Of a stretch of 64,000 nt of DNA, positions 49,904 to 62,564 are shown in pieces. Position 1 is the first letter of the stretch, and each line of letters begins with the position of its first letter. Below the pieces are notes generated by a model that had not been told where the DNA came from, searched no databases, and saw nothing but the letters and a program-made list of their open reading frames with translations. The translations under genes and the position numbers were made by a program. The DNA is from Lepidodermella squamata (Eukaryota; Gastrotricha): the NCBI GenBank assembly GCA_047495785.1, contig JBLDXI010000064.1:558001-622000 (forward strand). The letters are read 5' to 3'.

Positions 49904-51667
49904 TCAACAATATAACGTTGATCGACTTGCTCCCCGCGATCTCAGCAAATCAGCAACATCGACTTTCGTATTGCAAATTGCGATATCAAAAGCTGTGTTA
50001 AAGCCGAATAAACTTCTAGCATCCTTATTTGCTCTATCCAGCAACAGTCGAGCTACTTCGACTTGCCCGTAGTGAGCCGCAAACATCAGCGCTGTCCAGC
50101 CAAAGTCGGACGTGGCCTCGATGGCCGCCCCGCGATCCAGCAACAGTCGAGCTACTTCGACTGTCCCATTCGCAGCCGCATACATCAACGCTGTCATGCC
50201 ACCGTTATTCTTGACCTCGATGGCAGCCCCGCGATCCAGCAACAGTAAAGCAACTTCATCTCGCCCATTTGCAGCTGCTATCATCAATGCCGTCAAGCCC
50301 TGTATAGTTTTAGCATCAATGGCAGCGTTGCGATCCAGCAACAGTCGAGCTACTTCGGCTGTCCCATTCCAAGTCGAATACAGCAACGCCGTCCAGCCAT
50401 CAGTATCCTTTGCCTCGATTAAAGCATTGCGATCCAACAACAGTCGAACGACTTCGACTTGGCCATCCGCAGCCGCAACGATCAACGCCGTTTTGCCATT
50501 GTTATTCTTAGCCTCGATGGCAGCGTTGCGATCCAACAACAGTCGAGCCAATTCGACGGTCCCATTCTGAGCCGCAAACATCAACGCCGTCCAGCCATTG
50601 TTATTCTTTGCTTCGATATAGGCCCCGCGATCCAGCAGCAGTCGAGCCAATTCGACGGTCCCATTCTGAGCCGCAAACATCAACGCCGTCCAGCCATTGT
50701 TATTCTTTGCTTCGATATAGGCCCCGCGATCCAGCAGCAGTCGAGCTACTTCGACTGTCTCACTATAAGCCGAAAACATCAACGCCGTCCAGCCATTGTT
50801 ATTCTTTGCTTCGATATAGGCCCCGCGATCCAGCAACAGTCGAACCACTTCGACTCGCCCATACTGAGCCGCATACATCAGCGCCGACCTGCCAATTTTG
50901 GACTTGGCCTCGATGGCGGCTTTCCGATCAAGCAGCAGTTGTACCATTTCGACACGCCCTTTTATTGCCGCAAAAATCAACGCAGTCCAGCCATTGCTAT
51001 CCTTGGCCTCGATGGCAGCGTTGCGATCCAGCAACAGTCGAACTACTTCGACTTTCCCATACTCAGCCGCATACATCAACGCCGTCAAGCCATCGCTATC
51101 CTTGGCCTCGATGGCAGCGTTGCGATCCAGCAACAGTCGAACTACTTCGACTTGCCCCTTCCCAGCCGCAATCATCAACGCCGTCCAGCCATCGTTATTC
51201 CTGGCCTCGATGGCACCGTTGCGATCCAGCAACAGTAAAGCAACTTCATCTCGCCCATTTGCAGCTGCTATCATCAATGCCGTCAAGCCATCACTATTCT
51301 TTGCCTCGATGGAAGCCCCCTGATCCAACAACAGTTGAGCTAATTCGACTTGCCCATTCTTAGCCGCAATCATCAACACTGTCCAGCCAGAGTTATCCTC
51401 CCTGTCATTCACATTAGCTCCACGTTCAATGAAAAGCTGAACAATTTGCAGTCGCTGGTCTGATTGGCTCCGATTGCACAATACACTGTGCAGCAGGGTG
51501 CCATTTGTCATAGTCAAACCACCACAGTCAATCGTCTTTTCGTTGCGCCAGTTCGGGTCGAATTTGCCGCCAGGGGATTCGTCGATCTCCGCAACGAGTT
51601 GCCGCACCTGCGCCACGTCGCCCGCCTTGGCTGTTGCATTCCACAACTGATCGTAAAGTTCACGAAT
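49904..51667 (-). CDS. ankyrin-repeat protein, about 16 repeats
   Basis: One long uninterrupted frame: 580 aa from the ATG at 51,646, or starting at an acceptor-like site at 51,667 (acatatag, then IRELYDQLWNATAK) if an upstream exon exists. After about 65 residues it consists of about 16 ankyrin repeats with the unit NGWTALMxAAxxGxVEVxRLLLDR, 33 aa each, with a degenerate first repeat and a capping last repeat (NTAFDIAICNTKVDVADLL). No membrane, kinase, SOCS or death domain is seen. Likely a cytoplasmic protein-protein binding scaffold. Neighbouring repeats are almost identical in DNA (for example 50,530-50,630 against 50,630-50,730), so the array has expanded or been homogenised recently. 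It lacks introns, unlike most genes in this window; retrotransposed origin or horizontal transfer cannot be judged here. Confidence 0.8.
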   Translation of the reverse strand: MRELYDQLWNATAKAGDVAQVRQLVAEIDESPGGKFDPNWRNEKTIDCGGLTMTNGTLLHSVLCNRSQSDQRLQIVQLFIERGANVNDREDNSGWTVLMIAAKNGQVELAQLLLDQGASIEAKNSDGLTALMIAAANGRDEVALLLLDRNGAIEARNNDGWTALMIAAGKGQVEVVRLLLDRNAAIEAKDSDGLTALMYAAEYGKVEVVRLLLDRNAAIEAKDSNGWTALIFAAIKGRVEMVQLLLDRKAAIEAKSKIGRSALMYAAQYGRVEVVRLLLDRGAYIEAKNNNGWTALMFSAYSETVEVARLLLDRGAYIEAKNNNGWTALMFAAQNGTVELARLLLDRGAYIEAKNNNGWTALMFAAQNGTVELARLLLDRNAAIEAKNNNGKTALIVAAADGQVEVVRLLLDRNALIEAKDTDGWTALLYSTWNGTAEVARLLLDRNAAIDAKTIQGLTALMIAAANGRDEVALLLLDRGAAIEVKNNGGMTALMYAAANGTVEVARLLLDRGAAIEATSDFGWTALMFAAHYGQVEVARLLLDRANKDARSLFGFNTAFDIAICNTKVDVADLLRSRGASRSTLYC

Positions 51668-52023
51668 CTATATGTCATAAACAAAAATTGGGTTTCTATT
51701 AGGATCGAATATTTGAGATGAAATTGAAGCTGAAGCTGAAACGGAGGATGATCCTGTTGATCGCCTACCTCTTGGCTTGCACTTTCGCAATATTTCAGTT
51801 TCCCCTATATAATTATGATTTTTCTTCGCCAATAAGTAGTTCTATCCAGGGCTCAGACAGTTGTTGTGGTAATTATCGCAAAAAAAGCATTTCTTCTCGA
51901 ATCAAGCTATCAATATTATTATTGACGTTATTAATTTTACCTCGAATCAAGGCATCGAGTAATTTGGTAACAGTAAAAGATGATAGACATTTCACGATAG
52001 CTCATGAGCGTGACGTCGACATT

Positions 52024-52440
52024 TCACGATAGACGTCTCCCTGAACCCTGAACGTAATCGTAATAAGGAAACACTCGAGCATCCGAGAGACAGTGGAGTT
52101 GCGAGATCAGTGATCCGACTAGGTCTGAGCGCTGAGGGGGTACGCAAAAAGTGATTAAATACATCTCGGTCGCAAACTTTGTTCGCTCCCATTGGCAGCT
52201 TATCTCTATATTTACTACTAAAACTAAAGGCCGCACACAAATAAACGCCGCAGAAAACATCCTGTTTGTGTTGAATATCAGTAATATTAAATTTAAACAA
52301 ACCAGCCATGAGTAGTTGTTCGGTCCTGCTGGATCCACAGCTATGGGGTTCACATAATCGCCTTCAGTTTTACCTTGAGCAGCAACCAATCCGGATGCCA
52401 GCCCAAGGAAACCGATTACGATTGCCAAGTAGAGACGCAT
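52024..52440 (-). CDS. possible small secreted protein
   Basis: From the ATG at 52,440 the frame has a good signal peptide, MRLYLAIVIGFLGLASGLVAA, then QGKTEGDYVNPIAVDPAGPN. It stays open unspliced for 138 aa. An alternative uses an intron (ctg|gtttgt ... acaaacag) and gives WLDVFCGVYLCAAFSF with another tail. I cannot decide between them. The signal peptide is the only firm feature; the 3' end is uncertain. Confidence 0.35.
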   Translation of the reverse strand: MRLYLAIVIGFLGLASGLVAAQGKTEGDYVNPIAVDPAGPNNYSWLVCLNLILLIFNTNRMFSAAFICVRPLVLVVNIEISCQWERTKFATEMYLITFCVPPQRSDLVGSLISQLHCLSDARVFPYYDYVQGSGRRLS

Positions 52441-52473
52441 TTTGAAAATTAAACAAGAAAACTGAGCTTTCAA

Positions 52474-53321
52474 ATAAGAATTTTCTCTTGCTCGGGTGTT
52501 ACGTGCTACGTTTTTTTTCGTTCAAGTATTTTTATTATATATCAAGTCTGAAGTCGTGCCGTGTTTTTTTCTCCTTTTGTAATATTGATGAGTAACGCAT
52601 GAGTAATAAATTATTCAGATCCTTTGTTTACAAATTCCCACTCATATATCAAAAACATCCTGTTAGGATCAGTCGTTTCATTTTCATGACGGTGGCGATT
52701 ATACTCAATCGTGATTGCGAAGAGGAGCGTAACAACCTCTCATTTGGTGTAAGGTGTAAGGTAGCTGTTGAGTTTCGAGGCGAAGAAACGGTGGCTAGCG
52801 GTCAACACCGATCAACAAGGTAATGAACGACAAAACCACGAGGGTTTCCCCACAGAATCCCTGTCCTTGTCATTGCAACCATCGTTTTCTCTCCAAATTG
52901 AATACAATTTACACCGTTTTCAGCCGAAATTTCGGAGAATATTATTGAGCGGAGAATATGGGCCTAAGGCTCATCAATAGTACAAATAGTAAGAATCTGC
53001 TGTTCATTGTTTTACAAAAAGTATTCATTGCTGTTAGGGTAGATTTGAGATTTTAAGGCTGTACTATATATTTGTTAGCTATGTTTCAGTTTTTTGCTTA
53101 CATTTTGCTGGGTAATTTTACGATAATAACAGCTGCTAACAAAGGCTAGATAAAACCTTCTTCGTGTGCGCGTAAACTTGCAGCTTTCTTTGAAGAGTAT
53201 TTTTCCTATTATTCTAAGTTTTATTCGTGTTTATTTCTCTGTTTGTAAACAGGAAAATATAAAGGCTCGAGCACAGGGTGAACAGGCGCTTGTCAGTGAC
53301 AGTGCGCAAGAGACGCTATTA
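52474..53321. other. intergenic
   Basis: No gene recognised. Confidence 0.4.
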
Positions 53322-53649
53322 CAGGGTGTTTCATAAAAAACTGTACGAGATGAGCCTTATATTAGCATGCATAGAAAATATAGGAAAAGTACTGCCGTTA
53401 TCGATTTTCCATGCGCCATTTTATTTTTGCTGTGTCGCGGGGAGAAAAAAAGCGGCAAGAATGCGGCATTTCTACGGTGAAAACGTGGCATCTTACGGTG
53501 TGTTTACGGTGAATTCACGGTTAACCTGCGGTCAATTTCTGTGATATTTAGCCTAAAATATCCTCGAGGATAAAGATTAGCGCAAAAAATCGATATCGCG
53601 CAGCAGCAGTACATTTTTATAGGAGTTCGGTTTTTTATGAAACACCCTC
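53322..53649. mobile_element. mariner-like MITE
   Basis: The ends are inverted copies of AGGGTGTTTCATAAAAAAC (left at about 53,323, right ending about 53,648). A terminus of the form AGGGTGTTTCAT is typical of mariner/Tc1-type elements. No transposase inside. A TA target duplication could not be confirmed. Confidence 0.6.
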
Positions 53650-54049
53650 ATCTTAGGCCGGATTTTGCGGAGTCAAAGTCCAACTACGTGTTGCTCTGAT
53701 GGTCGATATGATAGCATCAATGGGATCAATGGGGCTTGGCAGCACGCGATTCTATCAATTGATTAACATAGTGTGAAAAAAAATCACACCCACCAACCCG
53801 ACCAGCCCCACTATCGCGACCGACCCAGCAACAAGTTGTTGGACTTCGACACTGCATATCCAGACTAAGATGCTGTAAGTAGGCACATTGAAGAATATAT
53901 CTGACAAAAGAAATGGGGCGACATAGAGAGAGATAGAGAAAGAGATAGATAGTTTGGTTATAAAGGTCGAAGAGGAACGACGGAACATTGAGATGAGAAA
54001 AGAAACAGATGACGGATCACATGGGAGCAGGAGGCGGGCCCTGTGGCAG

Positions 54050-55790
54050 ACGAGAGTTCGGAAGAAACACCGGTGACTTCAGAGGCGGCGACGGGGAGAG
54101 ACGAACGCTTTCGAAATCCTCACGCAGAGGCGAAACCATGGCAGAACGGTATAGTCAGCATAGCGGCTTCGTGCGATGACCAGGAAAGCGGAGATGCTAG
54201 GCACGCGGCACCGCTGCTCAAGGGCAGAGTTGCGGACGCGATCGTCCAGTCGAACGCGGAGAAGGCAATTGTTCTGAAGTACGTCCAGACGGCGAAGCTG
54301 CGGAGGAGAAGGCAACAGCCCTGAAAGTCGCAATGGAGCTTACAAGTGAAAGGTAGGTAGCGCGGCGCCATCTCAAAGACAGGCCCGGACGATGCACGAC
54401 CGTGTGAAACCAGGACAGATTACGCCCGCACCGTTGAAGGACGTGGTCTTTGTGAGGCTTCAAAGTGAGCTTTTCATCGAAAATGAGCCCGAGTATGCGC
54501 AACGCTGTCACCTGTGGAACGGCGGCGCCGCGTAGTTCGACTCGAAGGACTGGGGGCTGGCGAGAGAAAGCGATGACTGCGCTTTTAGAGGCATTTTAGA
54601 GGCGCCAAAGGCATGCCCAGGCGGCAATTCGATCGACGTCGGTCTGGGCGAGCGTCTGAGCTTCGACATAGGTAGCACCCGTGCTGGCAAGGGTGAGGTC
54701 GTCGGCATAAGCGTCCAGGGATGTAGATGATGTAGGATGTAGAGGAGCGGAGAAAGCGGGGACCCTTGCGGAACACCGCACTGTAACACGGCCTGCTTGC
54801 CTGAGGAAACCGGCCACACGAGCTTGGAGCTTCCGATCGCGTAAGTAATCCGCGAGCCACCCAATGAGATAGCGCGGCAGAGGCAGTTGGCCAAGCTAAT
54901 CGACCAAGCCAGCGTGCCAAACTGAATCGTACGCGGCCTTCACATCGAGACCAACAACTATCATCTTCCACTTGGTCGCGCGGGCCTGATGCACGCGGTG
55001 GGCAACACAAACTGAAATGCGAGCCGCCGGGCGATGCTCACGAGAAGCATATTGATTGTCCGGGAGGAGATGGTGGGCCTCCAACATCTGGTTCATCAAA
55101 CGCGTGATTATCGCAACGAGAATTTTGGCATCCGACGGCAATAGCGATATGGGACGCTGCGACGACACGGCTTGCCCGACTTGGGCACAGCCACGGCAAC
55201 TGTCTCCTTCCAATCCGGCAGGGAGTATTGGCTGCCGCGGCACATGTTGTAGAGCAGACGAAGGTGAGTCTGTAGAGGCACACCAGCCCACTTAAAAAAG
55301 ACGTTGCCGACACCATCGAGTCCACGAGTTGAAAGGCTTCAGGTTATGAATTGCTCGCGCTAGCATGCGCTGGCTGACACTGCGGACCAGGTAGGTGAAT
55401 TACGGCATCAGGCTGGAGGCCAGGGTCTGTGGACATAAGATGTTCAAGCTCGAGCCAACGCTGACGGGCAAGAGCGTCGGCAGCTGGGTCACAGTGGTGG
55501 TACATCGGAGCCACAAAGTGAGTGAGCAACTCGTCGGCGAGAGCGGTCGAGGGGCGGAGAATAGAGCCGTCGGGTAGGGTCATCGGACCGGTCGAGCGAG
55601 GCGGCTGGTGCCGGTCGAGCTTTCGCAGACGTACCCAAGCTTCACGATAGCGCAGCTGTGCAGAGATGGCCTCAACTTGCCGCAGGTTGGCGACATCGCG
55701 GTTGTACTCGAGCTGTTGCATCGAGCCGCTTGATTTCGGCTGCGACAGCGGGATCAACGTGATTGCCAATGGCCCGCTTAATAAGAGCAC
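54050..55790 (-). pseudogene. decayed Jockey-type non-LTR reverse transcriptase
   Basis: Minus-strand RT sequence spread over all three frames by several frameshifts. In order: a pre-RT region with LRKLDRHQPPRSTGPM (about 55,620); PISLLPSDAKILVAIITRLMN (about 55,180); VVGLDVKAAYDSVWHAGLVD (about 54,950-54,900); GVPQGSPLSPLLY (about 54,760); YADDLTLASTG (about 54,700); and ILGLIFDEKLTLKPH (about 54,490). These are the ordered RT motifs of Jockey-clade elements. Not functional. Confidence 0.8.
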
Positions 55791-55848
55791 GCATCTCAGG
55801 AGTCATCATATTTTCTTCAGCTCGCTACGCTCACAAAGAGGAACGTGA

Positions 55849-57857
55849 AGAAGTAGATACATACATACATTGCTCTCTTTGTGATATAGTTTTGGCAGAT
55901 ATTCGTATTCGCGGTATAAAATGAAATTGTCCGCAGGGCTTTTCAATTTTCTCCTTCCGTGTTCTTCCGGTTTCCCGATAGAGTGTGTGTTGGCCATGAT
56001 GCCTCAAAGCTTGTAGCCACGCCTTCTTAGAGAGATATCCTGGGTTCGATCCCCCGATTTTTGATCAACCAGACTGGGCACGTCACTTTATAATAAGAGA
56101 TATGGATGCAATTGCACGTTCAAGTTATAGCGATTGTTATAGCGAGGTACTTATCGAGGTACTTAACCGTCACTATCATGCGTTCAAACCGAATTCTGAT
56201 AGAATACATGTCACCTAGGCGTCTCGGGTAACTTGGGCGCCGTCGCGGTGAGAGTGCTAGAGTCAAGGGTGTTGTTACTCGCGAGGCGATTAATCGAGTG
56301 CGGCCTTTATACGACTAAATACGGTATTTTGTTCCGTGAACGAGAGACATTATTCCGATAGAAAGATATTAGCTCCGTTTAATTCGAATCATGTTGCGCA
56401 GCTCGGCTGGCAAAAGGTCTTTTAGCAGTGCGCGATCGGTTCGTTGCATCGGATGACCTTCCGTCCCAAACAACGCCATTTAAAAACTGCGCTCGCATCG
56501 GTTTATTGTCAGCATGAAATTTTGTTTGGAATTGGTGCAATTTTTTGAGCTACAAATAGATTGCTTGTTAACAATGATTTTTGATGGCAACCTAGCTCGA
56601 AATTAAAAAATCTCAAGTGAAATTTATACTGATTGAGCAAGCGAAGCAAGGCAATTTTTCGACTTTGACACTAAAAAACGACTTAAAACTTCTCGAAAAT
56701 GAGATATTGCCTCGGCCACAGAAATTCATGTTAGAGTTTTCGTTCTCAATTATTAAATTCAATTAATCTTGATCGCATAATGTCATCTCACTTTGTTTTG
56801 TTTTATAACGAAACGGACTGACACATCTAACAGCTCTCTTCACACTTTGTTGATACTTGGACCTAATTTTCAAGTCGAGCTCTCAACAATGGGAACGATG
56901 CTCATCAAATAAATAAATAAATAAATGAATAAAATTTGGTCAGGTAAAATCTGCAACGAGCTTAAATAACACAGGTGACACAGGTCAGTTTAAAATATTA
57001 ATTCTATCATTAATATCTATCTTCTGATCGTCTTTTGATCACACAAAATTCAGAAACAGACAACTCGCGAGCGAAGCTAGCTTTAGCTGACGGTTTTTTT
57101 CGATTTTGACTGTGAAAATGGTCCAAAAATGCCTTCTTAGTGTGGTTCTATTTTAACCACTCTCGAACCCACCACTCTCGAAAAGTTGAAAATTAAAAAG
57201 AAAATGTATGTCATATTTTGGCCAATTAAAATATGGCCTCAAAATTTCAAACCCGTGCATTAATTAACCTTTGCGAGCGAAGCTAGCTTTAGCTGACAAT
57301 ATTTTTCCATTATTCTTTCTGAAAATGAGTTTAAAATGCGGTATTTTTTCTGAAAACTGCGGTTTTCCCGCCTCCGTTGCCTAGGGCCTAGGATATGTCT
57401 TGCTAGCTTGTACAGGGAAGCAGGTCTGTCATCCCAACCACTGTCTTAACCAGCCTAGGATGGTTGACTCTCATTGATGAGGATGATCCCTCAGAGATGA
57501 TCCCCTGAGATGATCACACCCTATAATTCGCGCACTGAGCTTGGGCTATTAAATTGAACAAACGGGCTATGCATAGCTTAGTTGTATTTGGCCAATATTA
57601 ATTGATCAAAATACAATAACAATAACAGTTGAGTTATTTCTAAACAATTTAAGTTAAACAGTTTGTATTATAATAATATAACGCATAATAATAATGCATG
57701 ATATAACACATTACTAATATGCGATGTATTGCGCCCATTACCTCCGTAGTTAAGTCGGGGCAGTTGATCATACGTTCCTTACTAAATCTCTACTATATTT
57801 CGATCAATTTGTGAAGCCTATGACGCCTTTCACCGACCCCGCAACGGTGGGCTGACA
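55849..57857. other. repeat-rich intergenic region
   Basis: No gene. GCGAGCGAAGCTAGCTTTAG occurs at 57,067 and again at 57,273, each time extending to AGCTGAC, and a related gcaagcgaagcaagg word is at about 56,638. This suggests a dispersed repeat family. An (AAAT)n stretch is at about 56,908-56,932. Confidence 0.5.
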
Positions 57858-58044
57858 TTGCACAGTTCGTTGCCTCTGATTCCGGGCGAGTTCTCCGTCA
57901 GTCAGCGCATTGTTGCCGATGCTGTATCTCGCCTCCAGCCGGTCAAAGCACCTGGGTTGGATGGCATCAGTCCCCAAGTGGGGAGGTCCGGTGCTGCAAC
58001 GCCACCTTCGGCTCATGTTCAACCCAAGCCTGGGATCGCGTTTC
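57858..58044 (+). pseudogene. non-LTR reverse transcriptase fragment at duplication edge
   Basis: Short frame with RIVADAVSRLQPVKAPGLDG, the conserved start of the non-LTR RT domain (KAPGxDG). Stop codons lie just upstream and similarity ends within about 100 bp. It abuts the left edge of the duplicated block at 58,045. Confidence 0.7.
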
Positions 58045-59761
58045 GCCTAGGTCGGCCTCCACGAGATTCCACAGCTAACATGTAGACACCTGTTAGCAGA
58101 AACATAGAACCTCTAACAGCGAAATTCGAAAAACTTACAGTCGCCGGCGCCCGATACCACGGTCGCCACTGTGTACGGAAACGTCGGCAGTCCGTTCATG
58201 GGCAAGTCGCCTGCGACGCGGCGAAATTTGGGCGTCAGGCCGATGTAAACCGATTTACCAGGTGCGATCATCTTCATCATGGCAATTTGAGCAGGCGTCT
58301 TCGGCTGCACCAGGCGCGCACCTTTACCTAGGCATTGATTTGCTATGCTTTCTACTGACGACGTTGTCGTGAGATCCCCCAACAAAAAGATCGGAGCTAC
58401 ACGTGAAATCGCAATGAATTTCAGTAAAAAGGCTAGCCTGATACTGAACCTGTTTGACAAAGATCGCCGGTGAAGTCTGGGAGGCACTTGCATTGCGTTG
58501 CTGATGATCCGCATGTACCGCCATTCTGGCACGATAAGCCGCATGTTGCTACATATCGGAGAAGATTTTAATGAAACTAAACTTCGTTAAATTTCGGTAG
58601 TTTCCCTGAACCGACCAAAACTAAATCCCATTAAGACGTGATTCGCGGGGTCGTTTTTCTAAAATTTTCTGACAATGAGATGTGACTTCGGCTCTCATCA
58701 GTTTGAAACCGACCCCAACTACGGGATCAATTTGCTGGTCTGCAGCGCTGTTTCTCAATGTCATTCTCATAGTCAACGCTCGGTGTACCATTTAGTTTTA
58801 GTCTAAAAACAGAAAGCCCTCTGTGGTTCACTACTGTGGTAATTCCGTGTTGGAAGGTGAATGGAAGGTAAAATCTTGAAAACTAACTGCAATCAGCTCC
58901 CGACCAAGCCCCAACGCAGGAACAAGTTCCATCCGCCTTGCAAACGCCGTCATTTGCACACGGTGGTGAACAGGCTTTGCCGTCAACTGGGAATCAACAA
59001 ATTGCACTTCGGAAGCAAAGGCCAATCGAAGGTCTTACCGACGCTGCAAGTCGGCCCGCTGAATCCGGTTGGGCAAGTGCAAGTATTCGTACCCGTGCAC
59101 CAGCCGCCGTTGTTACAAGAGTTCGAACAGGCGGCTGTAATATAGGAACATGGAAGTTATGGACGCATTGGATCTAACTAACACCGGCTGCAATTTGACC
59201 CTGCCCACCCTGCCATGCAGTCGCATTTGTTAGGGCCGACGCACACGCCTCCGTTCCAGCACCACGGCTCATGGCAGTAGACTAATCACATAAAAATCAG
59301 CATTTGATGTTCTATTGTAAGGCCAACTCACATTGTTCGCAGTTCGGTCCTCGCCAACCACTCGCGCACTTGCAATGGTTCGGACCATCACACGTGGCCC
59401 CGTTTTTGCAATTCGAACAAGAATCTAGGAACGAGTTTTTAGCGATCAATTCACGGGATAACAGGTTAGAACAAACACGTTGTACACATCTCGCCCGTGT
59501 AACCTGGTTGACATTTGCAAGCTGAAGACGAAGTGTCGAAGGTGCCCCCGTTACCACAGGACTAAACATGTCCCAAAAGCAAGTATTAGTTAGAGTTAGA
59601 TGACTGCAATGAAGACAACTTACGATGGAAATTTTCTGTTGTGACGGGGCGCATCCGAGGCAACAGCTGATGCAGAATAAACCTGAAATGGTTGTAGAGA
59701 TTAAAAAATGAGAATAAATGACAAGAATATCAGAACCTGTTAGCAGAATCTGCAGGATCAT
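58045..59761 (-). pseudogene. EGF/C-type-lectin gene, 5' half only (copy D)
   Basis: Carries the first nine exons of the complete gene (signal peptide, EGF1-6, first CTLD1 exon) and part of the tenth, which is cut at 58,045. No exons for CTLD2 to CTLD4 follow. All present exons are intact and identical to 26,985-28,701. It could make a truncated secreted EGF protein if a new 3' end is used, but as seen it is an incomplete duplicate or an assembly artefact. Confidence 0.8.
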
Positions 59762-62564
59762 TTAACGGTAAAATTGCGTATGTAAAACTCTAGATAAGGT
59801 AAACATTTAAAATCAAAGCTCGAAATTAGCAGGAGTAGAATTCAGTCATAGAATGGGCAGATGTGCCACCTCCTCATGTCCCTCATTTTCGTCCTTATCC
59901 TACTTGTCCCCCCTTGTCCCTGTTTGAGCGCGTCAAAACATCCGAAAAATGAATCACAGCCCAGGACTTGAAACAAAATGATGCATGATGGGTAGAAACA
60001 ATCGCTAACAATCGGTCACTCCCGTTCAAAATGTCGCTAACTAGGAGCCCGCAACTTTCTATTCAACGATAGATTGTAAGAAGCCATGGTTTTATTTCAA
60101 AAATAAAAGATCAAATAAAACAATTGCAAAATAAAATAAAATAAATATATTGCGCGATTTAGGTGCATCGTCGAAGCTTGAAAACCACGTATCGGTGACT
60201 GCTGGCATACAGTTATAAGCAAAGAGGTCTGAATCCGTTCTCCGCGTTCAGTGATGGCATGATGAACCCTTTCTAAACTGACAGCTAGATATATATATAT
60301 ATATATATAATTTGATAAGCTAAGGATCATGCTCAGCTTACAAACATTGAAGTCATCCAAGTCTGGTGGAGTTTCAGGAAATCATTTGTGGCATTTGAAA
60401 GGTAAAGGGTGAATGAAGGTAGCCGAAATGATAGCTTCACCTACCAATATCAGAGGAGGAGCGATTGTCTAATGAACGCGACACGTTTTTGCCGAACTCA
60501 AGACATCAGTTCACACGCGCACAGGTGGCGGCAAAGCCATTGAGATGACACCTGGGCCTGGGCCGCCTGGGCTACTCAGGTGTTATCAATCAGCTAATAA
60601 ACTTGGGTGATAAACTTTATTGCCATGGCTATGCTCGTTTTCACACTTAGAACTCACTTTCACTTCACTTTTATCCGCTTGGCCGAGATATTTTATACCT
60701 ATTCGAAACAGACGATTGCGGCATTTGTATGTGCTTTAGGGCTGTTATCGGAGATCCCCTGCGGTTCGTTTTCTATAAGACGTTCTATAAGACTAATATA
60801 GGTAACTAGCTGTTTCAGCTGCACCCGTACTGGTGCCTCGTTATCTTACTCAGTGGCTTTGAGTACTAGCTGAGTATAAATCAGGTATGTCGCTTCTTTG
60901 CAATTTCAAAAGAAGACTTTTTCATTTCCTTTGCCACAGGTGTAAGGTGGCTATGACTGCAACTGAGCTTGGTTGGTACAAAGCAGCGCCTTTCGATCTT
61001 CTCTTGCCGCTAGCTGCCCCATCTCCAGCAGAATCCAAGTTGTTCTGCTGCTGAGGCGGGGCCGATCGATTGGACATCGCAGCCTGCGTTCACATTTTTC
61101 AACTTTAATCAACGGCTACGTCGTTCTTTGTAGTTGTGCTTTGTACTCCATTGAGATGAACCACGACCCTTTGCGCCACGACGAACGACGAACGACGACG
61201 AGATGGTCGTTCCTCGTTCAAAGCAACGCCTGAAATAATGTGAGATCTACAGACGATTAAAGCGGAGCTTTATTGGCGGTTTCCAACATATCAATCGTTG
61301 CACAAACATCAGATGAGACTCCTGGCAGAAACGGCAGTCTCTTCATATTGCGGTGCGGCTTGCCTATTTGAATAGAAACAGAGGTCGCTAAGAAAAAAAT
61401 CGATCATATTCATTGATTCGAGATGAGCGATAGAGCACACTTGAAACTGTTACAGACTGGATACAGACTGGCAAAGACCACTGTTTCGGTCACCTCATCC
61501 GCCCATTGTAATTCCCATTAATTTCAAACATCGACAAAGTCCAAAGCCATTTGTTCCCCGTTTCAGCAGAATTGTTTATTCTCTGTTCATGAGGTTTCAA
61601 TTACATATAATTATTCCGGTTGCTCGCACGACCTGTTCAAAATGACTGAAAAACGCTATAACACAAAATCATTTTGGGTCTCCTACAAAGTAGAGAAAAT
61701 TCAGTAAAAGGCTTCAAAGCAGCAAAATAAAAATGGCTTCAGAGTGAAATAATATCATTAATTCGAAAAACATGCTTTGAAGCGTTGAACTCTGTAGAGT
61801 ACCCGACATTTTCGGCAAAAATGGGATTTTTCTTAAATTTCGAGCTCAGATCTGTCGTAACTTCACAAATGTGTGTTTAATCAGAGATCAGCGTGTCCTC
61901 AGTTAGAAACTCAGTTTAGTCAAATGAGCCAGCTTCTGAGATATCATTTGACATCAAATTTGACATCATTTTGGGTCCAGGGAATTTAGCTTTAGCAGTG
62001 AGAATTTAGCACTTGTTTCTGCAGACGAATCCCGCACGCCACCAGAAAACTAGCCGTGATTCGTTGGCTCCGTTCTCTCTGCTCGAGAATTCAGTCAGAT
62101 GGTAATAATTAAATATATTAGCGATATACTGTCCGACTGTCGGAGTGCTGTGGAGACCCGCGCTCATTCGGAATTCGGTTGTCTCGGCCCATCAATTCGA
62201 CGACTTTTCGAATTTTTTTCATCGATACTGCTACCTAGCGCAATGACACTATGCTGCTTGTCCGATCTTAGCGATGGCCCTAACTGTCGGTTTAAAACAG
62301 CGACGCACATGCATTCAAAATTTATGACAAAACATTCGTCGTAAGATCGTTGTCTTCGTCTTCGAAGCCATCATTAACTATTCATAGCATCATATGACAT
62401 CGCATCTCAGTGCTGCTATTATCGGATGAATAAATCTCTGGCTCACAATGAAGATCTTCGAAAGAGTCCTTCAGATTTCTGCCTTGATAGATTAATAATG
62501 CATAGGAAATTTCGTTATAAATTGTCACTATGGCCTTAAAAATTGTCCAGTCTCGAGCTTGAAC
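59762..62564. other. duplicated divergent intergenic region
   Basis: Same content as 28,702-31,504, including the (AT)n run at about 60,289-60,309. No gene recognised. Confidence 0.6.

Noticed and set aside
50459-51363. Two long plus-strand open frames of about 250 aa across the ankyrin gene
   Set aside because: They are antisense shadows: a 99-bp repeat without stops in one unit stays open in all units. The minus-strand frame has clear ankyrin motifs.
51718-52032. Plus-strand 104-aa frame with a hydrophobic start
   Set aside because: Begins in a lysine/leucine simple repeat (AAGCTGAAGCTG), has a low-complexity composition and overlaps the expected upstream region of the ankyrin gene; no supporting splice signals.
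54043-54324. Plus-strand 93-aa frame
   Set aside because: Antisense of decayed reverse transcriptase sequence on the minus strand.
55990-56070. B-box-like GGTTCGATCC suggesting a tRNA or SINE
   Set aside because: No convincing A box at the right distance and no pairing acceptor or anticodon arms.
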